From Candidatus Cloacimonetes bacterium HGW-Cloacimonetes-1 (GTDB lineage: Bacteria > Cloacimonadota > Cloacimonadia > Cloacimonadales > Cloacimonadaceae), in NCBI GenBank assembly GCA_002841975.1, contig PHBQ01000003.1, positions 1 through 58,067 of the forward strand: a stretch of DNA of 58,067 nt. The letters are read 5' to 3'. The first letter of the stretch is position 1. Every line of letters starts with the position of its first letter. The notes under the pieces were generated by a model. It was not told the DNA's origin, ran no database searches, and saw only the letters and a list, made by a program, of their open reading frames with translations. The translations under genes and the position numbers were made by a program. This document shows, piece after piece, positions 43,112 through 50,677 of this stretch.

Positions 43112-44143
43112 ATGAAAAAAGTGACATTCTTACTTGCCTCGGTCTTTTTTATGACCACACTCATTTACGGCGTCGGACCACCTGTAGTTAACCTTGGTGC
43201 CGCGGGTAATTATACCATTTTGACCAGTACCGGAGTTTCGACTACCGGCACTACCTCGATCGTGGGAAATATCGGCGTGAGCCCCGTCGCCGCCACCTAC
43301 ATCACGGGATTTGGCTTGACCATGCATTCCTCCGGTACATATTCTACTTCGTCTTTGGTGACGGGTAGAATCTATGCCGCCGATTATACACCTCCGACAC
43401 CGGGTAACTTGACCACTGCCGTCAACAATTTAGTAACGGCTTACACCGATGCAGCTGGCAGACCAAACCCGGATTATACGGAACTATATGCCGGTGACTT
43501 GACCGGGCAGACCCTTGTTCCCGGTCTTTACAAATGGAGTACCGGAGTGTTGATTAGCGCTGCGGGTTTAACCATTGCAGGCGGCCCGGACGATGTCTGG
43601 ATATTTCAGATAGCGCAAAACCTCACCTTAGCAAACGGTGCTATTATTACGCTGAGCGGTGGTGCACGTCCTCAAAATATCTTCTGGCAAATTGCCGGAC
43701 ATGCCGCTTTGGGAACTACTGCACAATTCAAAGGTGTTGCACTGTGTCAAACCTTGATTTCGCTGAATACAGGCGCCGTGGTAAATGGCAGACTCCTGGC
43801 TCAAACAGCCGTGACCTTAGATCAAAACACAGTGGTGCACCCGACCTTTACTACCGCATTATCCGAGGATTTAAATCCTCCTGTAAATGTCGGCTCTTAT
43901 CTCGAATCAAATTACCCCAATCCGTTCTACACAAACACCAACATCAGATTCAAAATTATCAGGGGAGAACACGGAACCTTGTCCATTTACAATGCCAAAG
44001 GACAATCCGTTTTACATCAACGATTTGAATCCGGAAATCACGATTTTGCCTGGTCTGCCTCCGGATTACCCTCCGGATACTATCGATATAGACTCCGTAC
44101 CAACACCCAAGATATCATGAAGAGTATGATTCAGCTAAAGTAG
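43112..44143 (+). CDS. DUF3494 ice-binding-type adhesin with sorting domain
   Basis: 343 residues from the second of two tandem ATGs (43109, 43112). GGGAGG is 5 bases before the second and only 2 before the first. A signal peptide (about 1-20) is followed by the DUF3494 beta-solenoid (about 24-245): VNLGAAGNYTILTSTGVSTTG, IVGNIGVSPVAATYITGF, DLTGQTLVPGLYKW, DDVWIFQIAQNLTLANGA, NIFWQIAGHAALGTTAQFKG and GRLLAQTAVTLDQNTV are the family's signature strands. A divergent sorting domain (YPNPFYTNTNIRF...GYYRYRLRTN) ends it. The fold is that of ice-binding proteins, but in many bacteria it may serve adhesion instead. Confidence 0.9.
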   Translation: MKKVTFLLASVFFMTTLIYGVGPPVVNLGAAGNYTILTSTGVSTTGTTSIVGNIGVSPVAATYITGFGLTMHSSGTYSTSSLVTGRIYAADYTPPTPGNLTTAVNNLVTAYTDAAGRPNPDYTELYAGDLTGQTLVPGLYKWSTGVLISAAGLTIAGGPDDVWIFQIAQNLTLANGAIITLSGGARPQNIFWQIAGHAALGTTAQFKGVALCQTLISLNTGAVVNGRLLAQTAVTLDQNTVVHPTFTTALSEDLNPPVNVGSYLESNYPNPFYTNTNIRFKIIRGEHGTLSIYNAKGQSVLHQRFESGNHDFAWSASGLPSGYYRYRLRTNTQDIMKSMIQLK

Positions 44144-44179
44144 TTGTGCTGTAGGCACTATCATCTCCACATCTGAATA

Positions 44180-44216
44180 GGCGCAATTGCAGGCAACCAC
44201 TCGATTGCGCCTTTTT
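44180..44216 (+). terminator. Rho-independent terminator after DUF3494 gene
   Basis: GGCGCAAT / ATTGCGCC stem with a 16-base loop, followed by five T residues, 37 bases after the stop codon. Confidence 0.8.
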
Positions 44217-44383
44217 ATATTGTCCGGACGTATCCCTTTTCCCACCCATTTGGGATGAAACTTCGCCCTGCAAACCTCTTGGGCAAGGTACTTCGTAAAA
44301 TTAGATTGACAGATCATCTTTTGAGTAATCCCGTGCAGACAAAGTGAAACCGACTCTACAAAAATATGATCAAAGGTGTAATT

Positions 44384-45124
44384 ATGCCGCTGCAAGAAGA
44401 ATTTGAAAGCCAAGGTGTTTGGCTGTTCCGGTGGAGAAGCTATCTCCCTTTACTGTTGTTATTGCTCCTCATCTACCCGATGCTCAATTTCAGTTACTTC
44501 GGAAATAGCGAGTACTGGGACCATCTCTGGGAAATATTTTGCCTCCTGATCAGTTTTCTGGGCTTGGGTATTCGCGCCTACACCATAGGTCACACTCCCG
44601 CTCATACATCCGGTCGCAATACCAAAAAACAAGTGGCAGAACAGCTCAATACCCGGGGTATTTACTCCATGGTCCGCCATCCGCTCTACCTCGGCAATTT
44701 CTTTATGATGCTGGGCATCGTAATGATTTGTCACAACGCCTGGGCAATTTCCATCTTCATGCTGCTGTTCTGGGTTTATTACGAACGCATCATGTATGCG
44801 GAAGAGGCTTTTTTACGCAAGAAATTTGGTGATGTTTATATCAAGTGGGGAGAGCAAACTCCAGCCTTCTTTCCACGCTTTAGAAACTACAAACAAAGCG
44901 ATCTGCCCTTCTCGCTGAAGAATGTGCTACGCCGCGAATACAACGGACTTCTGGGCTTGCTGTTATCGATGTTTATCCTGGAAGTGAGTGGAGATTACGT
45001 GGTGAACGGACGTTTTGTCTTCGATACATTTTGGATCGTGTTGATGGCACTCGGATTTGTGATCTGGTTCGTGCTCCGTACTCTCAAGAAAACTACCAAT
45101 CTCCTCAAAGTACAAGGTAGATAA
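44384..45124 (+). CDS. Isoprenylcysteine methyltransferase-like membrane protein
   Basis: 246 residues from ATG 44384 (AAAGGTG upstream; an in-frame ATG at 44366 has no ribosome site). About five to six membrane helices. The hallmark is LNTRGIYSMVRHPLYLGNFFMMLGI followed by YYERIMYAEEAFLRKKFGDVYIKWGEQTPAFFP, the SAM-binding RHPxY(x)G and E..L...FG..Y segments of the ICMT/PEMT family. Substrates in bacteria are mostly unknown (isoprenoid, phospholipid or protein carboxyl groups). It stands alone between a terminator and a repeat-rich gap. Confidence 0.85.
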   Translation: MPLQEEFESQGVWLFRWRSYLPLLLLLLLIYPMLNFSYFGNSEYWDHLWEIFCLLISFLGLGIRAYTIGHTPAHTSGRNTKKQVAEQLNTRGIYSMVRHPLYLGNFFMMLGIVMICHNAWAISIFMLLFWVYYERIMYAEEAFLRKKFGDVYIKWGEQTPAFFPRFRNYKQSDLPFSLKNVLRREYNGLLGLLLSMFILEVSGDYVVNGRFVFDTFWIVLMALGFVIWFVLRTLKKTTNLLKVQGR

Positions 45125-45164
45125 GCTCCCCTATATTTAACTGACTCAATCACGATTCTTAGTA

Positions 45165-45257
45165 CTTGCTTACTTAATTGTGGTAATGATGTGGCTATGC
45201 CTCCCCATGATTCATAGGGAGGCATAGCCGCATCATAGCCACATCTCAGTAGGGAAG
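45165..45257 (-). repeat. Dispersed palindromic element A, copy 3, with paired arm change
   Basis: The centre TGATTCA and flanks put this copy in the opposite orientation to copies 1 and 2. Near the centre the arms read gcctcccc / gggaggc instead of gccgcccc / gggcggc, so a G-C pair has become T-A on both sides. The outer arm is less perfect (ggtaatgat against atcatagcc, and a gcatcat variant). Confidence 0.85.
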
Positions 45258-45272
45258 CAGTAGGTTTTAGGA

Positions 45273-45292
45273 GCGGAGGATGCCGATCCTGA
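45273..45292 (+). repeat. Short palindromic repeat D, copy
   Basis: gcggaggatgccgatcctga, 15 bases from the end of element A copy 3. It is less symmetric than the 57.6 kb copy. Confidence 0.5.
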
Positions 45293-45310
45293 CTATGTAA
45301 GGATGAATAG

Positions 45311-45420
45311 TGTCGCCCGTGAAGGGCTCTTTCGGCGAGTGGAACCATAACGAGGGTCTCCGCATTGCTGGCGCAATGCTCCGAACCCGTCGCTATCGGA
45401 TGTCGCCCCTGAGGGGCTCA
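45311..45420 (+). repeat. Dispersed repeat family B, copy 3
   Basis: Shares GTGGAACCATAACGAGGGTC with copy 1, GCTGGCGCAATGCTCCGAAC with copy 2 and CGCTATCGGATGTCGCCC with both. It ends in CTGAGGGGCTCAATATG and lacks the TTTGTCAAC extension of the other copies. Confidence 0.8.
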
Positions 45421-45455
45421 ATATGCTCCGGCTACGTTCATCCTCTGGCTACGTT

Positions 45456-47156
45456 TTACTGCAGTAGGTAGGTCAATCCCCGGAGCACTGTATAAACTTG
45501 TAACAATTCACTGAAATTCCCGTTTTGGAGCATCCGCAACATATCCGTTTTCAGTTCTGGACTGATCTGACCCCCGAGAGTATCCATCAGCTCTGTTTGG
45601 TGCCCGTATTTGGCACGCAAATCATGATTCTGCTCGTACCACAGATCAAAGGGGTTCATGCTACGAGAGGGTGGTTTTTGGGCTATTGTGCGGTAAACCT
45701 TGCTGATGCCCCGGATTCCCAGCATCCGCAGCGCTGTCAATGCCTGAGGAGTGTAGAGATTGGTTCCTGTTTTTTCCCAGCGATAGCTCGCTGCTTCCGG
45801 ATAGTAGCGTTTGAACCATTCTATATACAGCTGATTATGAAATCTCAATTTGGGACTGATGTTCATGCCAAACTGTGCAAATTGAGGTTCTAAAAACGGA
45901 GAAAGGCTCAAGGAATTGGTGGAACATGCATAGTCACCATTCATCACGGCATTAAAACAGCGATTGTAAAAATAAAACAGCTCGTGATTGGGGTAGCGTT
46001 CCCGGATATAGCCGATTTCCGGCAGGAAACTATCCAGCAGTCTTTGGGAATATGCTCCCTTATTGAGATCTACCGCTTTTTGGTATGGTGCTTCCAGATT
46101 TGAACCCAGAATAAAATCCCCGATCTGACCACTGTGAAAGATCCCGTAGGTCCCCGTGTCTACTTGCTGAATCGCTTGATACAAATGGGCTGCACCATGC
46201 AGGATAATCTGCCCATCATTGTACACCAGATTATCGTCCAGATGGAGCAGATAATCGCCTTTTGCCAGCGAAAAGAATTGGAATCCCAGGTCCAGGTCTT
46301 TGCAGATCCGGCGCGCTATCAGTTCGTCTGCATAGCCCGGTTGGGAAAAATTGAGGCAAGTCAGATCCCGATATCCCTGTTTATAGGCTGCCCATACTCC
46401 GATCCTGGAGTCCAGGCCTCCACTCAGAAAAGCGATATGTTTCCTACCCTTTTCCAGATCTTTTTCATAGGCTGTACTTACGGCTTTCTGAAAGAGCCGA
46501 TCCAGCTCTTGTAGCGCGGATTTCGGGTCTGTATAAAGAGTTTCATTGTTAAACCGGTGATAGGAGCGAACCTCCAGGCTGTTGCCACACAAGCTCAGGC
46601 AGTTTCCCGCTCCCAACTGTTTGACGCCCTGTATTGTAGTAAAATCTTCCAAAGTATAGCCGTAACTAAGCACCATCCGTGCAGCAATTTCATCACATTG
46701 TGGCACAATATCCAGATGTTTCATGGCATTTGTGATCAGTTTGAGGGATGTGGACACGATCGCAGTATCACGATCCTGATAATAATACACCCGCATGCCG
46801 TTGGTGACATTGGTAACTGCTATCAAGGCATCAGCCGAGGCAGAATAAGAGATCGCGCAAAACTGGCCGTGGAAATCTCCCAGCATGTTCTGCCTGCCCT
46901 TTGCCAGGGCTGTTTTGATCAAATCCGGCAAATCCGGTGCGGCATACCTGCTGATCTGCTCGCTGGAATTGACGATTATTCCCTGAAACATGGTATAACC
47001 ATCGGCATCAGCATCAAAAAAGGAATCTTCCAGTGTAGTGAACTGCGTTTTGGCATAAAATGCTACAGTTTTGGGAGTCCGAACTTGATGTACGCAGTCC
47101 ATGGCATCAAAACTCAGTGTGCTGATATCGAAGCCGGTTTTAATCCACAGAAACAT
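45456..47156 (-). CDS. Asparagine-synthase-like amidotransferase family protein
   Basis: 566 residues. The C-terminal synthetase half has the ATP pyrophosphatase loop S245-GGLDSR and LTCLNFSQPGYADELIARRICKDL, typical of asparagine synthase B-like enzymes. The N-terminal 190 residues resemble the class II glutaminase fold (FQGIIVNSSEQISRY, GDFHGQFCAISYSA) but begin MFLWIKTG, without the catalytic Cys2. Glutamine hydrolysis is therefore unlikely, and ammonia or another amine would be the donor. Members of this kind near polysaccharide genes may amidate sugars or peptides. The start overlaps the end of the flippase gene by 17 bases. Confidence 0.85.
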   Translation of the reverse strand: MFLWIKTGFDISTLSFDAMDCVHQVRTPKTVAFYAKTQFTTLEDSFFDADADGYTMFQGIIVNSSEQISRYAAPDLPDLIKTALAKGRQNMLGDFHGQFCAISYSASADALIAVTNVTNGMRVYYYQDRDTAIVSTSLKLITNAMKHLDIVPQCDEIAARMVLSYGYTLEDFTTIQGVKQLGAGNCLSLCGNSLEVRSYHRFNNETLYTDPKSALQELDRLFQKAVSTAYEKDLEKGRKHIAFLSGGLDSRIGVWAAYKQGYRDLTCLNFSQPGYADELIARRICKDLDLGFQFFSLAKGDYLLHLDDNLVYNDGQIILHGAAHLYQAIQQVDTGTYGIFHSGQIGDFILGSNLEAPYQKAVDLNKGAYSQRLLDSFLPEIGYIRERYPNHELFYFYNRCFNAVMNGDYACSTNSLSLSPFLEPQFAQFGMNISPKLRFHNQLYIEWFKRYYPEAASYRWEKTGTNLYTPQALTALRMLGIRGISKVYRTIAQKPPSRSMNPFDLWYEQNHDLRAKYGHQTELMDTLGGQISPELKTDMLRMLQNGNFSELLQVYTVLRGLTYLLQ

Positions 47157-48483
47157 GTGAACGCCTCCATATTTTATTCATCGTGGCCATAGCGGACTGA
47201 TAGAGATGTGCCCAGTCTCGGAATCCGGGAGTGATATTGCGAATAAACCTCCCGCCCGATACCTTTTGTTCGTATGCTACGATCAGTACAAACCACAGGA
47301 GATAGGCAATACTGGTCGAGACAGCAGCACCATTGATTCCCCACAGTGGGATCAGGAACATATTGAGCAAGACATTGGTGAGTAGTGCAATGGCAGGCAT
47401 CAGAATACTAATCAACGGGAAGCCCTTGCTCCAGAGATAGGTATTGAAGAGGGACCCGAAAGACAAGCCAAAACTGGCAGGAATCAGCAACAAATAGACG
47501 TAATAAGAAGGTTCAAAATCGATGCCATAAAGGGTGCTGATCAAGAATTTACCAAAGAGGATAAAGCCCAGATTTGCCAATGTCAAGAGTGCTATAAAAG
47601 AAGTCAGCACCTTTTTCATGACAATCCAGTTTTCGCCTTCATTGTCGCTATCCGAGAGTTTTACCAAAAGCAAGCTTCCCACCAGATTGGAAGCCAGTTG
47701 CAGCATATCCACGATATTTGCCGCAATCGAATAAATCCCCACGTCACGAAAGGCGAGGAAGCGTTTGATCAGCAAGATATCAGAGCGAATCAGCAACAGT
47801 ATAAAGAGCGAGGAGGCGAAGATCTTGATGCCCATGCCATAGGTATTGAGGATAAATTTAAAGTCGATCTTGCGGAAGATATTACCACAGCGTAAGGCAG
47901 CGGTATAATAGATCACGCAGAACAGATCTGCACTTACGATTGCCGTGATCACGTAGGCCAGGCGATCGGCATCCCGAAAGAAAAACCAGCCGCAGCCAAT
48001 GACCAAGAAACTGAGGAATACTCGCAGGAACTGCATCAGCGAATTTTGAAATATGCGATCTAAACCCAGGTAGAGCATTTGCATCTGCATGGAGTATTTG
48101 GAGGTGGCAATATAGACGGCGTAGGTCACGACCAGAAATGGAGAGAAGGGGATTCCCGTATAGGTGATCAAATTGTTGATAAACATCAGACCCAAGCTGA
48201 TAAATAGTATCAGTTCAAACACATATTGCAGGAGTGACCATTGAAACATATCTTCCAGTCTATGCGCTTGCTTGCGTAGGATATATGGATAGCTTTGGTA
48301 TATTCCCAAACCCAGAATCATCCAGATAAAGCTTGCTGATGTCATCAGATAGCTATACTGCCCTTTGAGCACTACACCCAGATAACGGGTGGAGACCCAA
48401 CCGGTAAGTACCGAGACTATCATGATGACAATGCGGAAACTCCCACTCATCAAGATGTTTTTCTTCAGGTTTATTTCAGACAT
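47140..48483 (-). CDS. Polysaccharide flippase (Wzx-like, MOP superfamily)
   Basis: 447 residues from ATG 48483 (AAGGA lies very close upstream; a GTG at 48492 is the alternative). About twelve to fourteen membrane helices with the MOP/oligosaccharide-exporter layout: LKKNILMSGSFRIVIMIVSVLTGWVSTRYLG at the N-terminus, then GIYSIAANIVDMLQLASNLVGSLLLVKLSD mid-protein. It translocates lipid-linked oligosaccharide across the inner membrane, upstream of Wzy/Wzz polymerisation. The 3' end overlaps the asparagine-synthase-like gene. The Mo-fold protein gene lies 60 bases upstream. Confidence 0.88.
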   Translation of the reverse strand: MSEINLKKNILMSGSFRIVIMIVSVLTGWVSTRYLGVVLKGQYSYLMTSASFIWMILGLGIYQSYPYILRKQAHRLEDMFQWSLLQYVFELILFISLGLMFINNLITYTGIPFSPFLVVTYAVYIATSKYSMQMQMLYLGLDRIFQNSLMQFLRVFLSFLVIGCGWFFFRDADRLAYVITAIVSADLFCVIYYTAALRCGNIFRKIDFKFILNTYGMGIKIFASSLFILLLIRSDILLIKRFLAFRDVGIYSIAANIVDMLQLASNLVGSLLLVKLSDSDNEGENWIVMKKVLTSFIALLTLANLGFILFGKFLISTLYGIDFEPSYYVYLLLIPASFGLSFGSLFNTYLWSKGFPLISILMPAIALLTNVLLNMFLIPLWGINGAAVSTSIAYLLWFVLIVAYEQKVSGGRFIRNITPGFRDWAHLYQSAMATMNKIWRRSHVSVD

Positions 48484-48543
48484 ATCCTTCACTTTTGTTA
48501 GATTTGAGATGATTCAATTATTGCGTTATTCGGAGCCAGCCCT

Positions 48544-49143
48544 TCAAACAAAGGTTAAAACTTCCCCGGCGGGGATATTCTTGATCTTGCCGCCATCATT
48601 GACGTCCCTACATGGTCCGGCCTCGATCTCGGCACTGTCGGTGTAACCACGCTGTTCCCAAAAGCCAGGAATGTAGTGATCCAACAGTTCGATTTTAACC
48701 ACCGATTTGGCGGATTTATAGCCCCACAGATAGGGTATAAAGGCACGAACCGGTCCACCATAATCTTCGCTAAGATACTCCTGATCAAAGCTCCAGGCCA
48801 GCAGAGATTTATCCTGCAACGCAATCTCGAGCGGGATGGAAGTATCGTAGATCATGCCATGAGACCAAAAGCGGACGAACTTAACTGATGGTTTTGCGCC
48901 TACCAGTTCTAAGATTTGACGGAGCTGAACTCCGGTCCAGATCCCGTGGACAGACCAGCGTGTGACACTGGTTAATCGGCCGTCGGCATCGGTGTGCGGA
49001 AGTTCTTGCAGTCTATTCCAATCCAGGACTTGGGGAGCTTCGCAGCTACCACAGATTTCAATGCTCCAGGATTCCCGATCAAGCTTGCCAGGGTGACCCT
49101 CTGCCCAAAATATTGGCGTGTTCATAGCAGCTAGTTTATTCAT
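48544..49143 (-). CDS. Sulfite-oxidase-fold molybdopterin oxidoreductase-like protein
   Basis: 199 residues, about the size of YuiH/MsrP-type single-domain proteins. Family features: WSIEICGSCEAPQVLDWNRLQELP, the region TSVTRWSVHGIWTGVQLRQIL, RFWSHGMIYDTSIPLEIAL and YGGPVRAFIPYLWGYKSAKSVVKIEL (Moco pocket). In relatives the phrase is CVTRWS, and that Cys binds molybdenum. Here it is Ser59. The cofactor may be bound differently, or the protein may be inactive or non-redox. No signal peptide. Its ATG lies in the last bases of nnr (8-base overlap) with ACGAGG before it. Confidence 0.82.
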   Translation of the reverse strand: MNKLAAMNTPIFWAEGHPGKLDRESWSIEICGSCEAPQVLDWNRLQELPHTDADGRLTSVTRWSVHGIWTGVQLRQILELVGAKPSVKFVRFWSHGMIYDTSIPLEIALQDKSLLAWSFDQEYLSEDYGGPVRAFIPYLWGYKSAKSVVKIELLDHYIPGFWEQRGYTDSAEIEAGPCRDVNDGGKIKNIPAGEVLTFV

Positions 49144-50677
49144 TGTAACCTCGTAATTTGGGATGAATAGTAAATATATTTGCGATGATATCAGTAGGAG
49201 TGATAGACGGCGTGACGCGTGTCAGAGCCAATTGTTCGGCAGTTTTTCCCATCAAATACGACGCATTGATGGCGGCTTTGTCGATCGGCATTCCCTGTGC
49301 CACAAAGGAACAAATGATCCCGCCCAGGACATCTCCGCTGCCTCCCGTTGCCAATCCATCATTGCCACTGCACGAGATGTATGTCTTGTTTTCATCATGG
49401 TAGATTGTGGTAAAGCTCTTGAGCAGGACTCTGGTATTGTATTTACGGACAAATTTGTCTAGTTCCCCCATACAATCGGCCTTGAGAGTTTGCGAATCGA
49501 TCCCTGCCAGCCGGCAAAACTCTCCCCAGTGAGGAGTCAGGAGTACGTTTTTATCCGCGAGATGATAGTAAAGCCGCGAATTACGGGAGACAATGGTGAG
49601 AGCGTCGGCATCCAGAATGATCGGTACACGGATATGTTCCAGAGCGTATTTTACCAGATCTACAGCAAAGATATCCATACCCAAGCCGGGACCAATCAGG
49701 ATGGCACTGGCAGACTCGAGCTGTTTCAAATATGCTGCCATAGCCGGATACTTATGGTCTTTGGTATGTAAAATGGGGAAACTCAAGACTTCGGTGAGTC
49801 GTTCTTCAAAGATTGTACCCATACCCGGACGATGCAGGAGCATGATGTAGCCCGCACCTGCTCTCAAGGCTGCCTGCGAAGCCATCAATGCTGCTCCGGT
49901 ATATCCAGGTGAACCTGCCACAATCGTTGCTCTGCCATATAATGTCTTGTATTTGTAGGGAGTACGCTGGGGCGTGCTATGATTTAGATCATTGATTTCA
50001 ATGACTGGAGATCCTTCTTCATAATAGCTTCTTGGGATCCCGATGGGGACTCTGTGCATCTGACCGCAGTACATTCGACCATCTGAGATCCGGTGTCCCA
50101 GTTTGTAGGAGTCAATAGCAATGGTGGCATCTGCGTAAATAGCATCTTCCGCGACACCTTTATCAGCATCCAATCCGGAGGGAATGTCAATGGCAATTTT
50201 AAATGCCGGAGCTTGATTTACCCTTTCGAAAATACCTTTTACAAATTTAGAGGCGGAACCATGAAAGCCGATCCCAAAGATGGCATCGATCAGTAGCGAA
50301 GCATTTTGAATTGCCAGTTCAAAAGAGGGATAATCATCTTCTCCATATACATTTACCATCGGGATACCCATCTTGAGACAAATCTCCATATTGGCTTGCG
50401 TTTCAGGGCTGGAGGTAGCATCAGTTATCTTGAAGATGCGTACTTTGTGTTTGTTTTGAAAGAGCCAGCGTGCGATTACGGCACCGTCTCCACCATTGTT
50501 ACCGGTTCCGCATAGTACGCCGATCTCTTCATGCAAATGTTCTTGGTAACAATCTGAAATCAGATCTGCACAGCCTTTGCCGGCGGTCTCCATCAGTACT
50601 CGGGATGGAATAGCAAACTCATCGATGGTTTTTTGATCCAATTCCTTCATCTGTTTTGCTGATAAAACATAATTCAT
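49136..50677 (-). CDS. nnr: Bifunctional NAD(P)H-hydrate epimerase/dehydratase
   Basis: 513 residues, full two-domain Nnr. The N-terminal YjeF_N epimerase (about 1-215) has VLCGTGNNGGDGAVIARWL and AIDIPSGLDADKG. The C-terminal ADP-dependent dehydratase (about 225-510) has YGRATIVAGSPGYTGAALMAS, ILIGPGLG, TPHWGEFCRL and the GGSGDVLGGIICSFVAQG active-site loop. It repairs hydrated NADH/NADPH. The start overlaps the histidine kinase stop (ATGA), giving probable translational coupling. Both halves look intact. Confidence 0.96.
   Translation of the reverse strand: MNYVLSAKQMKELDQKTIDEFAIPSRVLMETAGKGCADLISDCYQEHLHEEIGVLCGTGNNGGDGAVIARWLFQNKHKVRIFKITDATSSPETQANMEICLKMGIPMVNVYGEDDYPSFELAIQNASLLIDAIFGIGFHGSASKFVKGIFERVNQAPAFKIAIDIPSGLDADKGVAEDAIYADATIAIDSYKLGHRISDGRMYCGQMHRVPIGIPRSYYEEGSPVIEINDLNHSTPQRTPYKYKTLYGRATIVAGSPGYTGAALMASQAALRAGAGYIMLLHRPGMGTIFEERLTEVLSFPILHTKDHKYPAMAAYLKQLESASAILIGPGLGMDIFAVDLVKYALEHIRVPIILDADALTIVSRNSRLYYHLADKNVLLTPHWGEFCRLAGIDSQTLKADCMGELDKFVRKYNTRVLLKSFTTIYHDENKTYISCSGNDGLATGGSGDVLGGIICSFVAQGMPIDKAAINASYLMGKTAEQLALTRVTPSITPTDIIANIFTIHPKLRGYNE

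Larger units (their letters stand above)
45125..45455. other. Repeat-filled intergenic gap
   Basis: 331 bases, almost wholly made of element A (45165-45257), repeat D (45273-45292) and repeat B (45311-45420). No gene. It separates a plus-strand gene from the 3' end of the minus-strand polysaccharide cluster. Confidence 0.8.
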
